NCBI GenBank assembly: GCA_003514205.1
Contig: DORQ01000331.1
Location: 1-6,983, forward strand
Length of the DNA: 6,983 nucleotides
Direction of reading: 5' to 3'
Origin: Acidimicrobiaceae bacterium
GTDB taxonomy: Bacteria > Actinomycetota > Acidimicrobiia > Acidimicrobiales > Microtrichaceae
Translations under genes and position numbers: made by a program
Shown: piece after piece, positions 1 to 5,796 of the stretch
How the letters are laid out: each line of letters begins with the position of its first letter
Numbering within the stretch: position 1 is the stretch's first letter
Notes under the pieces: generated by a model
The model's database searches: none
What the model saw: the letters and a program-made list of their open reading frames with translations, nothing else
Told to the model about the DNA's origin: nothing

Positions 1-1530
1 GCGGAGGTTGCGGGCCTGACCGTCGGCGTGGTCACGAAATCGGCGATAGAGCAGACCACGACACGTTGGGCCCAAGGGGGCGTGGCGGCCGCCCTTTCCG
101 GCGATGTCGAGGAGATCGATCTTCATCTTGCGGACACGTTGAAGGCCGGTGTGGGGCTGTGCGACCTCGAAGCGGTCCGGGTATTGGTTGACGAAGGCCC
201 GGGGCGAGTGCACGAGCTCATTGCCATGGGAGCCCAGTTCGACCGCGACGCCCATGGCGAGCTCGAACTGGCCAGAGAAGGGGGACATTCAGTCGCCCGA
301 GTCGTGCACGCCGGTGGTGCAGCGACCGGCGCTGAAATTGAGCGGGCGCTCGTGGAGGCAGTGAGATCTCGAGCGGCTCAGGTGTTTGAGCAGTATTTCG
401 CACTCGACCTCCTCGTAGAGTCGGGTCGCTGTGTAGGTGTCTCGGTGCTTGATCCCCATGGGTCGGTGCATCAACTTCGTGCGGACAACACGCTGCTCGC
501 GACGGGCGGCGCGGGCCAGCTCTTCGCGGTGACCACAAATCCACCGGAGGCCACAGGCGACGGAGTGGCGATGGCGCTGCGTGCAGGTGTTGCGGTTGCT
601 GACCTTGAGTTCTTCCAATTTCATCCAACTGCGTTGGCGCATGTCCTGATGCCTCGCCCGCTGCTGTCTGAAGCACTGCGTGGCCATGGAGCAATGCTTC
701 GCGACAGCAGCGGGGAACGATTCGTGGATGAGCTCCTACCTCGCGACGTTGTGAGCCGGGCAATCACCGCCAAAATGATCGAGGAGGGGAGCAGACACGT
801 GTGGCTTGACGCCACGATTCTCCACCATTTCTCCTTGCGATTCCCCACGATTCTTGCTGATCTTGAGGCCGCAGGACTTCATCCCGAGACCGACTACCTT
901 CCCGTCGCACCAGCGGCACACCATCAATGCGGCGGCATCCTCACCGACCTCGCTGGAGCAACCTCACTGCCTGGATTGTGGGCAGCAGGGGAGACCTCCT
1001 GCTCGGGGGTTCATGGCGCGAACCGGCTGGCTTCGAATTCGTTGCTTGAAGGAATGGTCTTTGGCGCTCGGGTTGTCGAGGCGATTGGAGCGGGTGCCAC
1101 GGGGCCAACCCACACCGGTGCGATGCGATCTGCCAGTCTCTCCGCCACGACGGATTCGGTGATCGGCGGCAGTGCAGTGTCGGTGGAGCGCCCGAACTTC
1201 GCCGGGTCGGATTGCCCTCCTGAGAAGATTGCGGATCTTCGTTCAGAGCTCCAGCAATCGATGACGCTTCACGCGGGGGTTCTTCGATCAGGTGCTTCGA
1301 TCAGCGCGGCTCACGAGGTCGCAGTGAACGTTGCGGCTGAAGTTCCACGCGATGTCATTCGGCCCGATGTGTGCGAGCTCAGGAATCTCGTTGAGATCGC
1401 CTCAGCGCTTCTGACTGCGGCTGCAAGCCGCACCGAAAGCCGCGGATCTCATTCGCGGACCGATTTTCCAGCGGCACAAGAGATTCAACGACGCCGGATT
1501 GTGCTGAACATGGCGGAGGCCTCCCAATGA
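1..1530 (+). CDS. nadB: L-aspartate oxidase NadB (5' end cut by window)
   Basis: Flavoenzyme that oxidises L-aspartate to iminoaspartate, the first step of de novo NAD synthesis; the product normally goes to NadA. The frame is open from base 1, reading A-E-V-A-G-L-T-V-G-V-V-T-K, so the N-terminal FAD-binding glycine motif and perhaps 20-30 residues lie to the left; the GTG at 28 is only the first in-window start codon and not the real one. The visible 509 residues carry the family signatures: TRWAQGGVAAA near the FAD site, ATGGAGQLF, FQFHPTAL (His codon 622-624), LPRDVVSRAI (Arg codon 742-744), PAAHHQCGGI (first His codon 919-921), HGANRLASNSLLEG (Arg codon 1024-1026), and the C-terminal ESRGSHSRTDFP signature. 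These match the substrate-binding His/Arg set known from E. coli NadB and separate it from succinate dehydrogenase flavoproteins. nadC follows 27 bases later on the same strand, which supports a nad operon. Confidence 0.96.
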   Translation, partial: AEVAGLTVGVVTKSAIEQTTTRWAQGGVAAALSGDVEEIDLHLADTLKAGVGLCDLEAVRVLVDEGPGRVHELIAMGAQFDRDAHGELELAREGGHSVARVVHAGGAATGAEIERALVEAVRSRAAQVFEQYFALDLLVESGRCVGVSVLDPHGSVHQLRADNTLLATGGAGQLFAVTTNPPEATGDGVAMALRAGVAVADLEFFQFHPTALAHVLMPRPLLSEALRGHGAMLRDSSGERFVDELLPRDVVSRAITAKMIEEGSRHVWLDATILHHFSLRFPTILADLEAAGLHPETDYLPVAPAAHHQCGGILTDLAGATSLPGLWAAGETSCSGVHGANRLASNSLLEGMVFGARVVEAIGAGATGPTHTGAMRSASLSATTDSVIGGSAVSVERPNFAGSDCPPEKIADLRSELQQSMTLHAGVLRSGASISAAHEVAVNVAAEVPRDVIRPDVCELRNLVEIASALLTAAASRTESRGSHSRTDFPAAQEIQRRRIVLNMAEASQ

Positions 1531-1541
1531 GCCCTAACCAC

Positions 1542-1550
1542 AAAGGTGAG
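1542..1550 (+). promoter_or_regulatory. Ribosome binding site that sets the nadC start
   Basis: AAAGGTGAG lies 7 bases before the ATG at 1558. The in-frame GTG at 1546 sits inside this purine run, so using GTG would leave no Shine-Dalgarno of its own. I therefore prefer ATG 1558 over GTG 1546 (a difference of four residues). Another ATG at 1527 overlaps the nadB stop but is in a different frame that ends at 1571. Confidence 0.6.
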
Positions 1551-1557
1551 ACACGAC

Positions 1558-2433
1558 ATGTCGTACTGTGATCCTCCGATTGGCGTAGTCCGCGAAGCCG
1601 TGACGCGAGCGATTGCCGAAGACCTCGCACCGCTGGGAGATCTTGCGGCCTCGCTGCTTGATCCCGAGCTTCAGACCCGGGCCCGGTTCGTGGCGAGAGA
1701 GCCGGGAACACTTGCTGGCCGCCTGTGCGCGCATGAGGCGTTTGTTCAGGTTGACCCGTCGATAACCGTTGCCTGGGACGCATCGGATGGCGATGTGTTG
1801 GTTCCAGGAGCGGCATTTGGATGGATAGAGGGTTCGCTCGCGTCGGTTCTGACTGCGGAACGCACGGCCTTGAACTTCCTCGGGCACCTCTCTGGTGTTG
1901 CGACCTTGACTCGCCGCTATGTCGACGCTGCAGCTGAGGGAGGACCGGCGAAGGTGTGGGATACCCGAAAGACCACACCGGGTTTGCGGGCGTTGGAGAA
2001 GGCAGCGGTGCGTGCTGGCGGTGGGAGGAACCATCGGGGAAGCCTGAGCGAGTGGATGATGCTCAAGGACAACCACATCACCGGGATCGGTATTGCCGAG
2101 GCAGTTCGGCGCTGTGCCGACCTGTGGCCAGCGCGGACGATTCATGTTGAATGCGACCGACTTGCACAAATGGTCGAGGCAATTGAAGCCGGTGCGACTG
2201 CGGTGCTCTTGGACAACATGGATGTGTCGGAAGTGCGTGAGTGCGTCGACCGTGCGAACGAGTATCGGGCTCAGGGCACTCGGGTGCTCATCGAGGTCTC
2301 CGGCGGGATCACCCTCGACACCATCGGTCAGTATTCGGCAACCGGAGTTGACCAGATTTCAGTGGGACGGATGACGAACTCGGCTGCCGTGCTCGATATT
2401 GGTCTCGATATTGGTGACGATGTGAGTATGTAA
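1558..2433 (+). CDS. nadC: Nicotinate-nucleotide pyrophosphorylase (carboxylating), quinolinate phosphoribosyltransferase
   Basis: Cytoplasmic enzyme that converts quinolinate and PRPP to nicotinate mononucleotide, CO2 and pyrophosphate. The 291-residue product is close to the usual family length. Visible signatures in order: the N-terminal EDLAPLGDLAASLL segment, AERTALNFLGHLSGVAT (hinge helix with the conserved Arg), DTRKTTPGLR at about residues 135-144, GGGRNHR ending at 160, MLKDNHI at 168-174, ECDRL, a VLLDNM strand, VSGGITLD around 247-254 and SVGRMT at 268-273. The Arg, His and Lys residues in these motifs are those that bind the quinolinate carboxylates and the PRPP phosphates in characterised members such as the M. 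tuberculosis enzyme. The gene is 27 bases downstream of nadB, so it is probably cotranscribed and may be translationally coupled. The C-terminus contains a duplicated LDIG, from a 12-bp tandem DNA repeat, just before the stop. Confidence 0.96.
   Translation: MSYCDPPIGVVREAVTRAIAEDLAPLGDLAASLLDPELQTRARFVAREPGTLAGRLCAHEAFVQVDPSITVAWDASDGDVLVPGAAFGWIEGSLASVLTAERTALNFLGHLSGVATLTRRYVDAAAEGGPAKVWDTRKTTPGLRALEKAAVRAGGGRNHRGSLSEWMMLKDNHITGIGIAEAVRRCADLWPARTIHVECDRLAQMVEAIEAGATAVLLDNMDVSEVRECVDRANEYRAQGTRVLIEVSGGITLDTIGQYSATGVDQISVGRMTNSAAVLDIGLDIGDDVSM
2392..2415 (+). repeat. 12-bp tandem duplication at the nadC 3' end
   Basis: Two perfect, adjacent copies of CTCGATATTGGT (2392-2403 and 2404-2415) lie in frame and encode LDIG-LDIG five codons before the nadC stop. 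They fall after the last conserved motif, where extra residues should be tolerated. Replication slippage is the simplest origin. Confidence 0.85.
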
Positions 2434-2495
2434 CGGCTACGGCCGCCGTGACTGGCAGGCGTGGACGACCGCTGTCAGAGTCAGTATTCGAAGTT

Positions 2496-2506
2496 GGAGA
2501 TGAGGG
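2496..2506 (+). promoter_or_regulatory. Ribosome binding site that sets the coaX start
   Basis: The purine-rich run GGAGATGAGGG ends 4 bases before the ATG at 2511. It supports ATG 2511 rather than the upstream in-frame GTG at 2448, which would add 21 residues not expected in the family. The 77 bases between nadC and coaX contain no clear terminator or promoter. Confidence 0.55.
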
Positions 2507-2510
2507 ATCG

Positions 2511-3293
2511 ATGTTGCTCACGATTGATGTTGGAAACACCCAGACGGTCATTGGGCTGTACCGGGATGGGGATCAGCGCCACGAACTTGCCGATCATTGG
2601 CGCCTCGCCACCAACGCTGCTCGCACCTCTGATGAGCTTGCGTTGTTGATTGGGGAGTTCCTCTCTAGTGGTGGGTATGACTGGAAGACCGATATCGGTG
2701 GGGTGGCGATCAGTTCTGGGGTGCCGATGGTGACCTTTGAGCTGCGTCGAATGTGTGAGCGCTACCTCAAGATCGAACCGGTGGTGTTGGGTACTGGCGT
2801 GAAGACTGGCATGGCGGTGCTGTACGACAACCCGAAAGAAGTCGGTGCGGACCGGATCGCCAACGCGGTCGGGGCATTTGACCTCTACGGAGGACCAACG
2901 ATCGTGGTTGACTTCGGGACCGCAACTACCTTCGACGTGATTTCTGAGTCGGGTGAGTATCTCGGCGGAGCGATCATTCCAGGAATCGAGATCAGCATGG
3001 ATGCGCTGTTCGGCCGTGCGGCGGCGCTGCGGAGGGTGGAGCTTGTTGAGCCAAGGAGCGTGATTGGAAAAACGACGGTGGAGTCAATTCAGTCGGGCGT
3101 GATCTATGGCTACTCGGCAATGATCGATGGAATGTGCGACCGGATCGAGGAAGTAGTTGGTGACGCAACGGTGATTGCCACGGGCGGGCTTGCCGACCTG
3201 ATCTCTCCAGTCGCTGAGTCAATTGAGCACATCGAACCGTGGCTCACCTTGCACGGGCTTCGGTTGATCTGGGAGAAGAACTCAGTCGACTGA
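2511..3293 (+). CDS. coaX: Type III pantothenate kinase CoaX
   Basis: Phosphorylates pantothenate to 4'-phosphopantothenate, the first committed step of CoA synthesis; an ASKHA-fold enzyme in the cytoplasm. From ATG 2511 the protein has 260 residues, the normal size for the family. Visible signatures: MLLTIDVGNTQTVIGLY at the N-terminus (the phosphate-loop-like motif with Asp6), VAISSGVP around residue 65, GADRIANAVGA starting at residue 112 (the conserved Asp is residue 114), VVDFGTATTFDVI with Asp134, GGAIIPG at 152-158, GYSAMIDG, and IATGGLADLI near the C-terminus. Type III enzymes are not inhibited by CoA and need a monovalent cation (family knowledge). The gene lies 77 bases after nadC, so it may be the end of a cofactor operon. 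Its last four codons (Ser-Val-Asp-stop) overlap the 3' end of the convergent surface-protein gene. Confidence 0.96.
   Translation: MLLTIDVGNTQTVIGLYRDGDQRHELADHWRLATNAARTSDELALLIGEFLSSGGYDWKTDIGGVAISSGVPMVTFELRRMCERYLKIEPVVLGTGVKTGMAVLYDNPKEVGADRIANAVGAFDLYGGPTIVVDFGTATTFDVISESGEYLGGAIIPGIEISMDALFGRAAALRRVELVEPRSVIGKTTVESIQSGVIYGYSAMIDGMCDRIEEVVGDATVIATGGLADLISPVAESIEHIEPWLTLHGLRLIWEKNSVD
3282..3293. repeat. 12-bp perfect palindrome forming the shared 3' ends of two convergent genes
   Basis: TCAGTCGACTGA reads the same on both strands. On the plus strand it is the coaX ending Ser-Val-Asp-TGA; on the minus strand it is the ending Ser-Val-Asp-TGA of the surface-protein gene. The two stop codons are therefore the two ends of one palindrome. 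There is no room for a terminator between the genes, so each transcript must run into the other gene. Confidence 0.9.
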
Positions 3294-4130
3294 GGGCTTG
3301 CCGGAGTTCGCCTCAGGCTCGGGAACGCGTTCGAGTTGGCGTCGGCGTGCAACGGTCAAGACTGTGACTCCCGCGCCCGCAAGCAACGCGGCGCCGCCGA
3401 GGGGCAGGATCACTCCCGACCCGGTGAACGCCAGCGGATTTGAGGATTGCGCGCTGGGTTGGGCGGCACTCGCTCCAGATTTTGAGTTGCCAAGTACTTG
3501 ATTTCCGCGCGGGGGCTTCGGTGCAGCGGTCTGCTGGGGGAGTTCGGTGGTGGTAGTGGCCAGTGTTGCTGCCGCGCCGACAGCGGTGGAGCTGGGAGCG
3601 GGGTCGGGAACGACGGTGCTCGACGAGGTGGTGCTTGGGGTCGAGGTGGTTGTGGTTGTCGAGGTTGGGTCACTCAGTTTGAGGATCTCTGGCACCCCAA
3701 GGCAGCGACGGTCAACCGACTTGCCGCCGTCCATTGAGTGCTCAAGTAGCGCCGCCAGGGTGGAGGCCTTGACCTGAATTGGCTCAGCTGTTGCAAGGCA
3801 GCACGGATGTAGCTTTCCGCCGTTCGGCCAGTACTGGCCAGTTGCGGAGTTCGCGAACGCCTCGCTCATGAAAATCTTGTTCGCTGCATGGCGGTGGCAG
3901 GCGTTGCCTCTGCAGGCCGTGCGCTCCTTGCCCGCTGGGCCGCGAAGGGTTCCCCAATTGCTGTTCAGCACCCACAAGGTGACGAACTCTGCCTCGTCCC
4001 CATACGCAAGCCCGTAGCTCCCGACAAGTGCCACGCCGCTCAATCCGACAGTTCCAATGCTGGCCTTCCGGAGGAAGCTTCGTCGGTCAAACTGTCGTTG
4101 GTTGGCGTGCGAGGGGAAGTGGCGGCTCAT
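3282..4130 (-). CDS. Tat-exported, sortase-anchored (LAFTG) Cys/His-domain surface protein of unknown function
   Basis: The predicted 282-residue protein has clear topology but no function I can name. From ATG 4130 it has a short N-region, a twin-arginine motif (DRRSFLRK, residues 15-22) and a hydrophobic segment at about 25-41, so it is probably exported folded by Tat. A small domain follows (about 48-150) with WVLNSNWGTLRGPAGKER, then C73-x4-C78-H79-x-H81 followed by AANKIF, the pair C110-C111 after HP, and C143. These Cys/His residues suggest disulfides or bound metal. Residues 155-232 are Thr/Ser/Pro/Ala-rich, like a wall-spanning stalk. The end is LAFTG (233-237), a hydrophobic stretch to about 260 and ARRR: a sortase signal of the LAxTG type associated with class E sortases of high-GC Gram-positives. 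The 17-residue tail after RRRQ is longer than usual. No sortase gene is visible here. A GTG at 4241 would add 37 residues that look unlike a Tat leader, so I chose the ATG, although its Shine-Dalgarno is poor. It converges on coaX and diverges from lysS. Confidence 0.8.
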   Translation of the reverse strand: MSRHFPSHANQRQFDRRSFLRKASIGTVGLSGVALVGSYGLAYGDEAEFVTLWVLNSNWGTLRGPAGKERTACRGNACHRHAANKIFMSEAFANSATGQYWPNGGKLHPCCLATAEPIQVKASTLAALLEHSMDGGKSVDRRCLGVPEILKLSDPTSTTTTTSTPSTTSSSTVVPDPAPSSTAVGAAATLATTTTELPQQTAAPKPPRGNQVLGNSKSGASAAQPSAQSSNPLAFTGSGVILPLGGAALLAGAGVTVLTVARRRQLERVPEPEANSGKPSVD

Positions 4131-4329
4131 TGGGGGTCCAGACAGCGGGTGGGAGGAGGTGCTGTAGTGATCATCGGTGACGGGTTGGCTTCGCTTAAAC
4201 GATTCAGGTCTTTGCTGATCCGCTTGGGCCAAGCGACCCACATGTGACGCCCGTTGGGCCTATTTGGTTTCCGTTGGAACCGCTGCGGCCCCTACGATTC
4301 GGTGATTCATTCACAATGTTGGGACCACA
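4131..4329. promoter_or_regulatory. Divergent intergenic region between the surface-protein gene and lysS
   Basis: These 199 bases separate two divergent starts and should hold both promoters. For lysS, TACGAT (4293-4298) is a possible -10 box of the actinobacterial TAnnnT kind, with only a weak -35 candidate (TTCCGT, 4269-4274, spacing 18); GGGA at 4321-4324 is a weak ribosome binding site 5 bases before the ATG. No convincing promoter is visible for the minus-strand gene. I saw no T-box or other recognisable lysine or tRNA-sensing leader, and the space between the -10 candidate and lysS is too short for one. The region also holds a 15-bp palindrome and a 7-bp direct repeat spaced by 20. Confidence 0.4.
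4221..4235. promoter_or_regulatory. Perfect 15-bp palindrome, possible operator
   Basis: CGCTTGGGCCAAGCG consists of two 7-base arms (CGCTTGG / CCAAGCG) around one central base. It sits near the middle of the divergent intergenic region, about 90 bases from the surface-protein start and about 95 from the lysS start. Such symmetry fits a site for a dimeric repressor, but no regulator gene is nearby and only one copy was noticed. If the GTG at 4241 were the true start of the minus-strand gene, the palindrome would be coding. Confidence 0.4.
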
Positions 4330-5796
4330 ATGCCTACCTTTCCCTACTCAGCCGAGGTGAGCGCCACTGCTCGCTCGCTGGCGGAAGCTCACCCCGACCT
4401 CGCACCTGGGACCGAAACCGGAATCGTGGTTTCCGTTGCGGGGCGATTGCTGTTGCGCCGGACACAAGGGAAACTCGCCTTTGGCACGCTGTCGGATCAC
4501 ACCGGGAAGATCCAGTTGTTTGCGCCCGCGGCGACAACCCCTGATTTTGAGGCCTTCTGTGCACTGCACCTCGGGGATTGGATTGTGGTGAAGGGCGAGG
4601 TGATGACGACCAAGCGCGGCGAGTTGTCGGTTCGGGTCGATGGTTGGACCTTGCTCGCCGAGACGCTGAGAAGTTTTCCCGATAAGTGGCACGGAATCAC
4701 CGACCCAGACACTAGGTACCGCCAGCGCTATGTCGATCTGTGGGTTACTGAAGAGTCGCGCCGAGCCTTCACTCTGCGTAGCAACATCATGTCCTCCATT
4801 CGACGGTGGATGGAGGACCGGGACTACCTCGAGGTCGAAACTCCGGTGTTTCACCCCGTTCCGGGTGGAGCTCTTGCGCGACCGTTCACTACCCACCACA
4901 ACGCGTTGGACCTTGAGCTCTTTCTTCGAATCGCTCCCGAGCTGTATCTGAAGCGACTTGTGGTCGGCGGGTTCCCCCGAGTGTTCGAGATCGCACGTGT
5001 GTTTCGTAACGAGGGCATCTCGCCTCGTCACAACCCCGAGTTCACGATGCTGGAATGCTATGAGGCATACGGGGACTACGAAACCCATATGCAGCTCACT
5101 GAGCAGCTCGTGCAACACCTCGCGATCACCCTGTTGGGTACGACCGAGGTTGCCTATGGCGGCCGGCCGCTCAACCTCAGTGCTCCATGGCGGCGGGTTT
5201 CGATGTCTGATCTCGTCTCGGAAACGATTGGCGTTGAAGTCTCCATTGATTCTTCGGTGGAGCAGCTTCGAGCGCTGTGCGATGAGCACGAGACTCCCTG
5301 GAAGGAGAGCTACGGCGCAGGCAAACTACTCCTTGAGCTGTATGAGAAGACCACGGAGGCAACCCTGTGGGACCCGGTATTTGTGATCGATTACCCCAAA
5401 GAGGTCTCGCCATTGGCTCGGGACCACAGGACCCATCCTGAGCTCACCGAGCGATTTGAGGGAATTGTCGCTGGCCGGGAATTGTGTAACGGATTTAGTG
5501 AGCTGTGCGATCCCGCGGAGCAACGCGCGCGATTTGAGGACCAAGTAGCCCAACGTGACGCGGGTGACGACGAGGCAATGGCTGTGGACGAGGACTACCT
5601 TCGGGCCTTGGAGTACGGCCTTCCGCCCACGGTAGGTCTTGGCATCGGCATTGACCGACTGGTGATGCTACTGACTGACTCGTCGACCATACGCGATGTT
5701 GTTCTGTTCCCGACCTTGCGAACTGAAGTCCGCTCGGCCGGTGGGCAGAGCGCGTCGGGTGGGCAGAGCGCGTCGGGTGGGCAGAGCGCTGAGTAG
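4330..5796 (+). CDS. lysS: Lysyl-tRNA synthetase, class II
   Basis: Charges tRNA-Lys with lysine using ATP, in the cytoplasm. The 488-residue protein has the class II plan: an N-terminal OB-fold anticodon-binding domain (about residues 30-120; GRLLLRRTQGKLAFGTLSD, GDWIVVKGEVMTTKRGELSV) and a catalytic core. Motif 1 is in the RSNIMSSIRRWMEDRDYLEVETPVF region, followed by PGGALARPFTTHHNALD and RIAPELYLKRLVVGG. Motif 2 is FRNEGISPRHNPEFTMLE with FRNE at 225-228. Motif 3 is GIGIDRLVM with Asp442-Arg443. The order (OB fold first) and the RHNPEFTMLE segment mark LysS rather than AspRS or AsnRS; it is full-length, not an EpmA-type truncated paralogue. A mild oddity is SELCDP, where the family usually has SELNDP (Cys393). 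After the usual end FPTLR (464) there is an unusual 24-residue tail ending in three copies of GGQSA(S/E), whose DNA also encodes the start of the next gene. It diverges from the surface-protein gene. Confidence 0.97.
   Translation: MPTFPYSAEVSATARSLAEAHPDLAPGTETGIVVSVAGRLLLRRTQGKLAFGTLSDHTGKIQLFAPAATTPDFEAFCALHLGDWIVVKGEVMTTKRGELSVRVDGWTLLAETLRSFPDKWHGITDPDTRYRQRYVDLWVTEESRRAFTLRSNIMSSIRRWMEDRDYLEVETPVFHPVPGGALARPFTTHHNALDLELFLRIAPELYLKRLVVGGFPRVFEIARVFRNEGISPRHNPEFTMLECYEAYGDYETHMQLTEQLVQHLAITLLGTTEVAYGGRPLNLSAPWRRVSMSDLVSETIGVEVSIDSSVEQLRALCDEHETPWKESYGAGKLLLELYEKTTEATLWDPVFVIDYPKEVSPLARDHRTHPELTERFEGIVAGRELCNGFSELCDPAEQRARFEDQVAQRDAGDDEAMAVDEDYLRALEYGLPPTVGLGIGIDRLVMLLTDSSTIRDVVLFPTLRTEVRSAGGQSASGGQSASGGQSAE
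5740..5790 (+). repeat. 18-bp tandem repeat (2.8 copies) at the lysS / ABC ATPase junction
   Basis: Unit GGTGGGCAGAGCGCGTCG occurs at 5740-5757 and 5758-5775, with a 15-base partial third copy at 5776-5790. In the lysS frame each unit reads GGQSAS. In the frame of the downstream ABC ATPase each reads VGRARR and begins with a GTG (5741, 5759, 5777), so every unit carries a potential start codon for that gene. The period is a multiple of three, so gain or loss of a unit keeps both frames intact. Confidence 0.9.

Noticed and set aside
28..30. GTG at 28 as the true start of nadB
   Set aside because: The frame is open to base 1 with family-like sequence before it, and the N-terminal FAD-binding glycine motif is still missing, so the gene starts left of the window.
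2431..2449. Possible terminator stem ACGGC/GCCGT just after the nadC stop
   Set aside because: Only 5 bp with a 7-base loop and no T-run; too weak to claim that the operon ends between nadC and coaX.
2462..2490. Possible coaX promoter (TGGACG, 17 bases, TATTCG)
   Set aside because: Both boxes match the consensus poorly and the -10 box lacks its final T; readthrough from nadC is simpler.
3547..3777. Plus-strand Val/Glu-rich reading frame opposite the surface protein
   Set aside because: It is the complement of the Thr/Ser/Pro-rich stalk codons; low complexity explains the lack of stops, and it has no protein-like features.
3282..4241. C73-x4-C78-H79 of the surface protein as a covalent haem c site
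   Set aside because: CX4CH haem motifs are rare, and haem c attaches to unfolded Sec-exported proteins outside the membrane, whereas this protein has a Tat leader for folded export. The additional Cys and His residues fit disulfides or metal better.
4348..5289. Long minus-strand open frame (313 codons) across lysS
   Set aside because: It lies wholly antisense to the conserved lysS catalytic core and has no recognisable domain; high GC commonly keeps such frames open.
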